Origin: a bacterium
GTDB taxonomy: Bacteria; Bacillota_I; Bacilli_A; RFN20; DUOZ01
DNA: 35,604 bases
Assembly: GCA_012838555.1 (NCBI GenBank)
Contig: DUOZ01000100.1
Span: 1-35,604 of the forward strand
Direction: 5' to 3'
Shown in pieces: positions 25,399 to 33,174 of this stretch; position 1 is the first letter of the stretch, and each line of letters starts with the position of its first letter. The notes beneath the pieces are model-generated. The model was not told where the DNA came from. It ran no database searches and saw nothing but the letters and a program-made list of their open reading frames with translations. The position numbers and the translations under genes are program-made.

Positions 25399-26325
25399 TT
25401 ACTTGTTTTTTATATCTAATAAATATTCCATGAATTTTTTAGGCGTCCTATCCTCATTAAAGATACCCCAGTGTTTTTCCGGTTCATCTTCATGGTCTGA
25501 ACCTTTCCACGGTTCATCAAAAGCTTCAAAAATAAAGCCAAGAATTTGTTCTTTATCTAACCAATTAATTAATTGTTTTAAATAGATGAATTGATTTTCT
25601 TCATTAACTTCTTCATGATTCATTACTCGATTCGATTTAGTTGTCCATCCAAGTTCAGTAAAGATAATTGGTTTATCTAGATACTTATTTTTAACATTTT
25701 GATAATCTTTTTGATTACAAACTAAAGCGTCATTTAAAGAAATTCTAGCCCATAAAGGATAAGAGTGTACCGAAATAAAATCGACGACTTCAACTAATTT
25801 TTCTAACTTATTAATCCATCCATCTGGTCCTTCACAAAAAGTCACTAAATGTTTAGTTTCATTTTTAAGTAATGTCGCATATCTAACTAAACTTTCAACA
25901 CTGACCATTCTAATATTCCAAGAAGATGTATTTTCATTACCACAACTAACAGCGACAATAATATCTTCATATTCATTGGCTACTTTAATTAATTCCTTGA
26001 TTTGATTTAAATTACTTTCTTTATTTTGTTTTAATTCTTCTTCACTTCTTACTCTTTTATCCCAAGGACAATTAGGATTATTAACTTCTCCTACTAAATC
26101 AGCACCTAAAATTACTTTAAGTGGTATATTATTTTCTCTTATTACTTTTAATGTTGTTTTAGCATGGGTAGAAGGATCATACATCCTAATATAAGAAAAA
26201 TGATCTTTTAATAAGAGCAAATCTTCTTTTATTTGCTCATAACTAGGATATATCTTTTCAATCGGACTTTGTCCCTTGCGATATCCTGAATAACAAATAG
26301 CTCTCCCATATGGCATTCTTAACAT
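25399..26325 (-). CDS. GH17 beta-1,3-glucanase, cytoplasmic
   Basis: A 308-residue single-domain GH17 enzyme. It begins with GRAICYSGYRKGQSP, typical of the family. The acid/base Glu lies in VSCGNE (E131) and the nucleophile in IIFTELGW (E224), with DFISVHSYPLW between. The whole barrel is present without signal peptide or binding module, so it should act inside the cell on beta-1,3-linked oligosaccharides, as an exo- or short-chain endoglucanase. The ORF-track first Met is a TTG next to the ATG; AAAGGGGGAA serves the ATG at 26325. It lies 13 bp behind the larger ABC exporter gene and shares its message. Confidence 0.85.
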   Translation of the reverse strand: MLRMPYGRAICYSGYRKGQSPIEKIYPSYEQIKEDLLLLKDHFSYIRMYDPSTHAKTTLKVIRENNIPLKVILGADLVGEVNNPNCPWDKRVRSEEELKQNKESNLNQIKELIKVANEYEDIIVAVSCGNENTSSWNIRMVSVESLVRYATLLKNETKHLVTFCEGPDGWINKLEKLVEVVDFISVHSYPLWARISLNDALVCNQKDYQNVKNKYLDKPIIFTELGWTTKSNRVMNHEEVNEENQFIYLKQLINWLDKEQILGFIFEAFDEPWKGSDHEDEPEKHWGIFNEDRTPKKFMEYLLDIKNK

Positions 26326-26338
26326 CAAAATTCCCCCT

Positions 26339-28387
26339 TTAAATCTCTATATTTGCATTAGCCACTTGTGAACGATAAATATTTGCATATGCTCCATTCT
26401 TTCTAATTAATTCGTTATGTTTACCTTCTTCAACCTTAATACCATTTTCTAATACGATGATATTATCAGCATCCCTAATTGTAGAAAGACGGTGAGCAAT
26501 AACAATTGTCGTTCGATTTTTAGAAACAACTTTTAAAGCTCTTTGAATCATCTCTTCTGTTTCAGTATCAATATTAGCCGTTGCCTCATCCATGATTAAA
26601 ATAGATGGATCATGAACTAAAGCTCTAGCAAAAGCTACGATTTGTTTTTCTCCTAGTGATAAATTGGTACCTTTACGACTAATTTCCTGGTTAATTCCAT
26701 CAGGATGTTTTTTAATTATATGTTCGCCACCAATACTAATTAATACTTTTTCCAACTCTTCATCACTTACATTTTCTTTTCCAAAACGGATATTATCAGC
26801 TAATGTTCCTTTAAATAAGACTGGATCTTGTAAGATAATGCCTATATGGGTACGATAGGTACGTTTAGAATATTTATTAATATCAACATCATCAACGGTA
26901 ATTGATCCCATATGTTCTTCTTTATCTAAATCATTAAATCGCATTAATAAATTCATCATCGTTGATTTTCCACTCCCTGTATGACCAACTATTCCTAACA
27001 TTGTTCCAGGAGGGATTTCAACATTTACTCCTTTTAATACATATTCATTCTTTTTATAACCAAACCAAACATTATCAAATTTAACCTTGCCCGTATAAGG
27101 AGCGATTTCAATTAAAGTATCATCTTCTAAATCGCCGTCTAAGATTTTAAATAATCTTTCGGTTCTAACTAAAGAATGTTCAAAACCACTAACTTCTCTA
27201 AATAAAATACCAATTGGTTCAATTAATTTTAAGATGTACTCATTATAAGCATAGATTAAACCTGCTGAAATCACTAAATCACCAAAATAGACTTTATTCC
27301 AACCAAAATATAAAACAACTAAAGCTGTAATAAAACCTCTAATTAAGTTAATCATATTCCATCCTAAGGATGTATGAAGTTTTACTTCTTCTAATTGTTC
27401 ATTCATATATGATTTAGATAACTTATTAAATCTTTCAATTGTAGGTTTTTTATAATTAAAGATTTGTAATATGGAGATACCATTAATAATTTCATTAATA
27501 GATGCCACGATTTGCGATCTAAATTCATTCACTTTTGTTGCTATTTTATTTAAAGTTTTAGAGAAATATTTAATCCATAAAAGAATTAAAGGATAAGCAA
27601 AAAATGATAATAAGGCTAAACGATAGTCTAGATAAAACATACCTACATATGCAGTAACAAAACTTAAACCTGCATATAATACGATATTAACAACAGCTCG
27701 ATAAAGCTCCATTAAACCATTAACATCATGTGTAATTCTAGCAGATGTCTTCCCTGCTGGTTCACCTTCAAAATAAGACATTGGTAATCTTGATATTTTC
27801 ATCGCTGCTTCAGATCGTGCAGCATGAACAATCCTTACATTGGTTTGCTCGGTTGTAATTCTTTGAATATAACCAAATATGATAGAAAGTAAAGCTCTTA
27901 AAAATAATATACCTATTAAAATAGTTAAAATTTTAACTGAAGGTTGATAAAATGCTGTTACATTTTGGGCTGTTAATTTAACTACATCTTCATATATATA
28001 AATAATTCCTTTACTATTAACCGTTAAAACATTACTTTTTTCATCTAAATTTCTTGTTCCTTCTTTGATATCGCCTTCAACAAAATAGAAACTATTATTA
28101 TACAAGAAGATAGAAGCAACATCAGTTTTATGAATAACATCATCATCATCAAAATTCTTTTCTTGTTTATAATAACTTCCGTTAAATAAGACAGTTGTAT
28201 CATCTTGATTATCGACTTTGTACCACGGTTGTTCAATCCCAATAATATGTTCATCTAAAATTTCTTTAACAATTAAAGGGGAAAGAAAACCCAAAATTTG
28301 GTTTAAAAGTAACATGATTAAAGAGACAACAACTAAAAACTTACATCTTTTAAGAAAACGCAAAATCTTCTTTAAGGTTTTAAACAT
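26339..28387 (-). CDS. Heterodimeric ABC exporter, large subunit (BmrD/YheH-like)
   Basis: A 682-residue half-exporter. Between the first two membrane helices is a ~120-residue extracytoplasmic insert (from IIGIEQPW to about QPSVKILT) rich in beta strands and Asp, the feature that distinguishes BmrD of Bacillus (673 aa) from its partner. The ATPase has Walker A GHTGSGKST, Walker B ILIMDEATANID with a normal catalytic Glu, and a degenerate signature LSLGEKQ. Together with its partner it gives one consensus and one degenerate ATP site. AGAGGTG supports the ATG at 28387. Substrates of this class are drugs or other amphipathic molecules; the link to GH17 in one operon is unusual. Confidence 0.88.
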   Translation of the reverse strand: MFKTLKKILRFLKRCKFLVVVSLIMLLLNQILGFLSPLIVKEILDEHIIGIEQPWYKVDNQDDTTVLFNGSYYKQEKNFDDDDVIHKTDVASIFLYNNSFYFVEGDIKEGTRNLDEKSNVLTVNSKGIIYIYEDVVKLTAQNVTAFYQPSVKILTILIGILFLRALLSIIFGYIQRITTEQTNVRIVHAARSEAAMKISRLPMSYFEGEPAGKTSARITHDVNGLMELYRAVVNIVLYAGLSFVTAYVGMFYLDYRLALLSFFAYPLILLWIKYFSKTLNKIATKVNEFRSQIVASINEIINGISILQIFNYKKPTIERFNKLSKSYMNEQLEEVKLHTSLGWNMINLIRGFITALVVLYFGWNKVYFGDLVISAGLIYAYNEYILKLIEPIGILFREVSGFEHSLVRTERLFKILDGDLEDDTLIEIAPYTGKVKFDNVWFGYKKNEYVLKGVNVEIPPGTMLGIVGHTGSGKSTMMNLLMRFNDLDKEEHMGSITVDDVDINKYSKRTYRTHIGIILQDPVLFKGTLADNIRFGKENVSDEELEKVLISIGGEHIIKKHPDGINQEISRKGTNLSLGEKQIVAFARALVHDPSILIMDEATANIDTETEEMIQRALKVVSKNRTTIVIAHRLSTIRDADNIIVLENGIKVEEGKHNELIRKNGAYANIYRSQVANANIEI

Positions 28388-28398
28388 AAGCGACACCT

Positions 28399-30135
28399 CT
28401 ACTCAGGCATTGATGTTTGGCGAATATATTGATCTTTATACCAACCATCTTGTGCTAATAACTCTTCATGAGTTCCCATTTGAGTAATTCTTCCTTTTTC
28501 TAAAACAATAATTTTATCAGAATCTTTAATCGCACTAAAACGATGTGCGACAATGATATTAGTTTTATCTTGACGTGTTTCTTTAAGATTCTTTAATATA
28601 GTTTGTTCAGTCGTTGCATCAACCGCGCTTAATGAATCATCTAGTATTAAAATTTGAGGATCTTTAATTAGTGCCCTAGCTATTGATAAACGTTGACGTT
28701 GGCCCCCTGATAAGGTTGAACCAAACTCTCCGACCATCGTATTAAGTCCTTGCGATAAGAACTGTAAATCTTTTTTAAAGTCAGATACTTCTAGAGCCTT
28801 TTCAACATTTTCAATTGTTGCACCTTCATTACCAATGATAATATTTTCATCGACTCTTCCTTTAAACAAGAAGTGTGATTGAGGAACATAACCTACTAAA
28901 TTTCTAACATCTTCGATTTTGTAATTTTCAATTGGTTCATCGTCAATATAAATATCACCTTTTGTAATATTATAATCTCTTAGCAATTGACGAATTAACG
29001 TTGATTTACCTGCTCCTGTAGGACCAACAATCCCAATTGTTTCCCCTTTATTTATAACAATATTAATATCTTTAATAACGCAATGCCGGTCAAAAGGATA
29101 TTTAAAACTAACATTTCTAAATTCAATTTTTTCAAATTTGCAAATACGTTTTGAATCTTCTAAATCTGTTACTTCAGGTTTTAATTTAATTATTTCTTGA
29201 TACCTGTCATTAGCAATCACTGAATTATTAACACTACCTAAAACGCCACCAATCGCTGCTAAAGGTCCAAATAAGGTTCCAATATACATTGTAAAAGTAA
29301 CTAAATCACCGACACTTATTTTGGAATTAATTACATAATAAGTTCCAACAGCAAAGGCTAAGAAATAACTAATCGCATATACAAATTCAAATAAAGGAGC
29401 AAAAAGTGCTTCAAATTTTAAAATATATGACCATGATTTAATATCATTATCTATTGCTACTTTTAACTTCTTAAAATCATTTTCTTCTTGAGTATAAGCT
29501 TTTAAAGTTCTAATACCTTCGATAGTTTCTAAAACTTTTTCTTGCATCTCAGAATAGATAACGCGATGTTTAACATAATACTTTCTCATTCTTTGTCTTA
29601 AGATAGTTAAAATAAAAATCGATATTGGCATAATCGCCATTGTAATTAAAGTTAATTCCCAACTGATTGTAAAAAACATAATAGAAACTGTAAAAATAAT
29701 AACACCACTATTATAAACAATTGTTTGTAATAATCCAGTCGCTGCATTAGTTAATCCATACATATCATTAGTAACACGTGAAATTAAATCACCTTTGGTA
29801 TATTGTTCATAATTTTTAGCGTCTAACTCAAATAAATGTTCTAAGTAATTATGTCTTAAAAGAAAGGTTAATTTATGACCTTCAGCATTAATTAAATAAT
29901 GATAAATATAATTAACTACATAACCAAATAAAGGAACACCACTTAAAAGTGCGACAAGTAAAAAAAGTGATGATGAGTTAATATTTCCATTGACAATTAA
30001 ATCAATCGCTCGACCTAGTAAATTCGCAGGTATTGTTGGTAAAATCGAAAGGATAACGAGCATAATCGCCATCATTAAATAAGATTTCCATTCTTGTTTA
30101 AAAAACCACCCTAAACTCTTGTAGACCTTAAACAT
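28399..30135 (-). CDS. Heterodimeric ABC exporter, small subunit (BmrC/YheI-like)
   Basis: A 578-residue half-exporter with six membrane helices (~10-300) and an ATPase: Walker A GPTGAGKST, signature LSGGQRQR, Walker B ILILDDSLSAVD and H-loop VAHRFSA. Asp replaces the catalytic Glu after Walker B, as in BmrC, so its own site hydrolyses poorly while its intact signature completes the active site of the partner. GGTGGGGCTT fits the ATG at 30135 (MFKVYKS) better than the track start. First gene of the exporter-GH17 operon, divergent from the GH13 gene. Confidence 0.88.
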   Translation of the reverse strand: MFKVYKSLGWFFKQEWKSYLMMAIMLVILSILPTIPANLLGRAIDLIVNGNINSSSLFLLVALLSGVPLFGYVVNYIYHYLINAEGHKLTFLLRHNYLEHLFELDAKNYEQYTKGDLISRVTNDMYGLTNAATGLLQTIVYNSGVIIFTVSIMFFTISWELTLITMAIMPISIFILTILRQRMRKYYVKHRVIYSEMQEKVLETIEGIRTLKAYTQEENDFKKLKVAIDNDIKSWSYILKFEALFAPLFEFVYAISYFLAFAVGTYYVINSKISVGDLVTFTMYIGTLFGPLAAIGGVLGSVNNSVIANDRYQEIIKLKPEVTDLEDSKRICKFEKIEFRNVSFKYPFDRHCVIKDINIVINKGETIGIVGPTGAGKSTLIRQLLRDYNITKGDIYIDDEPIENYKIEDVRNLVGYVPQSHFLFKGRVDENIIIGNEGATIENVEKALEVSDFKKDLQFLSQGLNTMVGEFGSTLSGGQRQRLSIARALIKDPQILILDDSLSAVDATTEQTILKNLKETRQDKTNIIVAHRFSAIKDSDKIIVLEKGRITQMGTHEELLAQDGWYKDQYIRQTSMPE

Positions 30136-30183
30136 AAGCCCCACCCGCATTCATCTAAATAGGTACTCTTTTTATTAAATTCA

Positions 30184-30238
30184 TTATATCATTAATAATG
30201 ATAAATACAATCGAAATCGCTTTAAAAAATGATATAAT
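30184..30238. promoter_or_regulatory. Divergent promoters of exporter operon and GH13 gene, with operators
   Basis: Minus strand: TATAAT (30184-30189) with TTGTAT 16 bp upstream, reading to the exporter. Plus strand: TATAAT (30233-30238) reading to GH13, with a weak -35. Between them CGAAATCGCTTTAA (30212-30225) matches 12 of 14 cre positions. Two 15-bp palindromes, ATCATTA-A-TAATGAT (30188-30202) and ATGATAT-A-ATATCAT (30229-30243), touch the two -10 boxes. They are related but not identical. Confidence 0.65.
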
Positions 30239-30277
30239 ATCATTGAATTTAATATAAATAAAAAGGAGGTAAATAAT

Positions 30278-31927
30278 TTGAAAAAAGCATGGTATAAAGA
30301 AGGAGTCGTTTATCAAATTTATCCACGTAGTTTTAAAGACTCTAATAATGATGGTATCGGTGATTTAAAAGGTATCATAGAGAAACTCGATTATTTAAAA
30401 GAATTAGGGATCGATATTATATGGCTATCCCCAATTTATGAATCACCACTAGATGATAATGGTTATGATGTTTCTGATTATCGAGCGATTTTAAAAGATT
30501 TCGGTACCATGGAAGATTTTAAAAAGTTAGTTAAAGAAGTTCATAATCGAGGAATGAGAATTATTTTAGATATGGTTATTAATCATACCTCAAGTGAACA
30601 TAAATTCTTTAAAGAAGCTTTAAGTGATGTTAATAGTAAATATCGAGATTGGTATTTCTTCAAAAAAGGAAAGAAAAACAAATTACCTAATAACTGGACT
30701 TCCTTCTTTGGTGGAAAAGCTTGGACTTATAATAAACAAACTGATGATTATTATCTTCATTTATTCGCACCTTCTCAACCTGATTTAAATTGGGAAAACG
30801 AAGAAGTTAAGAAAGAGTTCAAGGATGTTTTAAAGTTCTGGCTTGATGAAGGGGTTGATGGTTTTAGACTAGATGTAATAAACATTTTATCTAAAAGAGA
30901 AGGTCTACCTAATGGTAAGAAAAGACTTGCTTTAACGGGTAAAGAACATTATGTAAACGGACCTAAAATGCATCAAATCCTTCAAGAATTAAATGAAGAT
31001 GTGTTTAATAAATATGATTGTTTTACGGTCGGTGAAACGGTCTTAATTGATACAAAAGAGGCTTTAAAATACACCGGCGGAGACAAACGAGAACTTGATA
31101 TGCTCTTTAGTTTTGAACATACTTCAGTTGATACCATTAACAATAAATGGTTTATTAGAAAATTTAGACCTTATCATTTAAAAAAAGTTTTAGATAAATA
31201 TCAAGAAGCACTTAATAATAAAGGCTGGAACACCTTATTTTTTGAAAACCACGATCAACCCCGCGTTGTATCTAGATGGGGAGATACAAAAGACTATTAT
31301 AAAGAAAGTGCGAAATTACTAGCGACTATTTTATTCTTCCAACAAGGAACGCCATTCATTTATCAAGGTCAAGAAATCGCGATGACGAATGCTGATTTTA
31401 AAGAACTAGATGAATACAAAGATGTTGAAACTCACAACATCTATAAATTAGGTAGAGAGGTTTTCCATTTCACTCATAAGCGAATGATGAAAAAGATCAA
31501 ATATATGTCTAGAGATAATGCGAGGACACCAATGCAATGGGATGATTCAAAAAACGCTGGTTTTTCTAAAGGAACTCCTTGGATTAGGGTTAATTCAAAT
31601 TATAAAAAGATAAATGTTAAAAATAATATTAAGGATAAAGATTCAGTTTATCATTATTATAAAAAAATCTTTGCTTTAAGAAAGAAATACCCAGTAATTG
31701 TTTATGGTGATTATAAACCATTATTTAAGAAGTCTAGATATTTATATGCTTATGAAAGAACTCTAGATAATAATTCATTAATAGTAATTTCTAATTTCTC
31801 TAAAAAGCAAAGAAAATTCCCAAAACTTAACTTAGATGACTATAAAGTTATTTTACAAAACTATAAGACTTTAGATAATAATTATTTAAAACCATATGAA
31901 GCTAGAGTCTATCTAAAAACTAAGTAA
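30278..31927 (+). CDS. GH13 oligo-1,6-glucosidase / alpha-glucosidase
   Basis: A 549-residue cytoplasmic retaining glucosidase of the GH13_31-type. Conserved regions are DMVINHTS (I), GFRLDVIN (II, nucleophile D199), TVGETV (III, acid/base E253) and FFENHDQPR (IV, D326). Val200 right after the nucleophile is the residue linked to alpha-1,6 preference (isomaltose, panose, sucrose-type), where alpha-1,4 enzymes carry other residues such as Thr or Ala. Length and numbering match Bacillus oligo-1,6-glucosidase closely. The start is a TTG: AAAGGAGGT lies 7 bp ahead and no ATG fits. Monocistronic with its own terminator. Trehalose-6-phosphate hydrolase activity is less likely. Confidence 0.9.
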   Translation: MKKAWYKEGVVYQIYPRSFKDSNNDGIGDLKGIIEKLDYLKELGIDIIWLSPIYESPLDDNGYDVSDYRAILKDFGTMEDFKKLVKEVHNRGMRIILDMVINHTSSEHKFFKEALSDVNSKYRDWYFFKKGKKNKLPNNWTSFFGGKAWTYNKQTDDYYLHLFAPSQPDLNWENEEVKKEFKDVLKFWLDEGVDGFRLDVINILSKREGLPNGKKRLALTGKEHYVNGPKMHQILQELNEDVFNKYDCFTVGETVLIDTKEALKYTGGDKRELDMLFSFEHTSVDTINNKWFIRKFRPYHLKKVLDKYQEALNNKGWNTLFFENHDQPRVVSRWGDTKDYYKESAKLLATILFFQQGTPFIYQGQEIAMTNADFKELDEYKDVETHNIYKLGREVFHFTHKRMMKKIKYMSRDNARTPMQWDDSKNAGFSKGTPWIRVNSNYKKINVKNNIKDKDSVYHYYKKIFALRKKYPVIVYGDYKPLFKKSRYLYAYERTLDNNSLIVISNFSKKQRKFPKLNLDDYKVILQNYKTLDNNYLKPYEARVYLKTK

Positions 31928-31930
31928 AAG

Positions 31931-31957
31931 AAAACTCCAGGAATTCTGGAGTTTTAG
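31931..31957. terminator. Bidirectional terminator between GH13 and lipoprotein genes
   Basis: AAAACTCCAG-GAATT-CTGGAGTTTT, a perfect 10-bp stem with A and T runs, serving both converging genes. Confidence 0.9.
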
Positions 31958-31963
31958 TAAAGA

Positions 31964-33100
31964 TCAGTCATGATGATTTTTATGATGTGGAATTTTGTCT
32001 CTTATTTCTTTTACCTTTTCTTTGATTTTTTCTTTAACTTCCTCTTTTATCTTTTTTATTTTTTCATTACGACATTTAAAGAATTCTTGTCCATCAAAGA
32101 AATGATAACGATAGAGTGTTTCTCCAGTTTCTTCATCAGTAATGATAAAGACTTTGATATCAATTACATTACGGTCTTTAATGATTCTAATTTTAATTAA
32201 TTGTTTACCTTCTTCTTCAATCTTTTTGAAACTGTAGTCTTCATAACTTCCATTTTCATATAATCTTAATTTAATTTCTGTTTTAGATTCAACGTTTTTA
32301 ACATTAATATCAGAAATTGATTCGATTTTACCGTCTTTAACAATTCGATATTTAAAGTTCTCTTTATCTTCATTACTCATATGAGAAACTCTTACATAAT
32401 TAAAGCGGTCAATAAATGAAATAAAGCTTGTTTTAGTAAATGTTTCATGAGCGATTCTAACACCTTTGATTTCATAATGTTCTTCCCCGACAATCATTAT
32501 TCCTTCAATAAGTGTAGAGACTTCATCAATTTTATCTCTTATACGGTCTAAATGACGAACTTCTTTAACCTTACTATGATAATTTTCAACGATTTCATCA
32601 ACTGACTCAACTTCATTACCAACTTCTTCTTCATCAGTGATATCCTCTTCAATTTCATCTTCAACATCAATAATTACTTCATTATAATATAGAACATAAC
32701 TTTGAGTTTCTCCTAGTAAACTTTTTGTTGAAATAATCATCATATAATCAAATTCTTCAATATCAGAATTTGAGATATTACTACTTAAGACACCTTCATC
32801 ACTTAATAAACTTTCAAATAGATTTACATAATAATTAATCTTTTCAATTTCTTCTTCACCGACTTCATTCCAAGCTAGATTCATCGCTTTAGATGCATTT
32901 GTCTCAGCTGACATATCAAATTGAGAAAGTAGTGACGCACTAGTTAATGCAGAAAAACCATAAACATCGTCGACATCATTAATTTCTGTTATGTATTCAC
33001 TCTTTTTTTCAGTATCTACATCTGAAGAATTAAGAGTTGAACAACCTCCTAGGATTAAAAGTGATACTAAAATTGATAAAGCAAAATTTTTCTTTTTCAT
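31964..33100 (-). CDS. Lipoprotein of the sigma/anti-sigma operon, His-rich tail
   Basis: A 378-residue lipoprotein with signal MKKKNFALSILVSLLILGGC (Cys20). Residues ~35-200 are helical with a strongly acidic centre (EIEEDITDEEEVGNEVE). Residues ~200-330 look like a beta-rich domain with repeated alternating strands (REVRH-, YEIKGVRIAHETF-, YRIVKDGKIE-type). The C-terminus is a Lys/Glu helix ending in HHKNHHD. I recognise no named family. It ends with TGA, which shows the standard code. AAGGAGGAAAAG precedes the ATG at 33100. Third gene after the sigma and anti-sigma factors, it is probably the sensor ligand, a modulator or a target of that pathway. Confidence 0.75.
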   Translation of the reverse strand: MKKKNFALSILVSLLILGGCSTLNSSDVDTEKKSEYITEINDVDDVYGFSALTSASLLSQFDMSAETNASKAMNLAWNEVGEEEIEKINYYVNLFESLLSDEGVLSSNISNSDIEEFDYMMIISTKSLLGETQSYVLYYNEVIIDVEDEIEEDITDEEEVGNEVESVDEIVENYHSKVKEVRHLDRIRDKIDEVSTLIEGIMIVGEEHYEIKGVRIAHETFTKTSFISFIDRFNYVRVSHMSNEDKENFKYRIVKDGKIESISDINVKNVESKTEIKLRLYENGSYEDYSFKKIEEEGKQLIKIRIIKDRNVIDIKVFIITDEETGETLYRYHFFDGQEFFKCRNEKIKKIKEEVKEKIKEKVKEIRDKIPHHKNHHD

Positions 33101-33174
33101 ATCTTTTCCTCCTTACTAGTAAAAACTAGCATACATATATATAACTCTTTAAGATTTCATTTTGTTGGTAAAAT

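Noticed and set aside
25322-25585. Plus-strand 87-aa ORF with hydrophobic N-terminus
   Set aside because: Antisense to the GH17 end and its terminator. The hydrophobic look comes from reading Lys/Asp-rich codons backward. No ribosome site.
26664-28487. Small ORFs within the two exporter genes (26664..26858 +, 28045..28254 -, 28218..28487 +)
   Set aside because: All overlap clear ABC exporter coding sequence in other frames and lack initiation signals.
31970-32200. Plus-strand 76-aa very hydrophobic ORF
   Set aside because: Phe/Leu-rich only because it is antisense to the Lys/Glu-rich tail of the lipoprotein; no ribosome site.
33125-33140. CTAGT-TTTT-ACTAG hairpin before the lipoprotein gene as a terminator
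   Set aside because: Only five pairs, no T run after it, and it adjoins the ribosome site; more likely nothing, or a minor translation control element.
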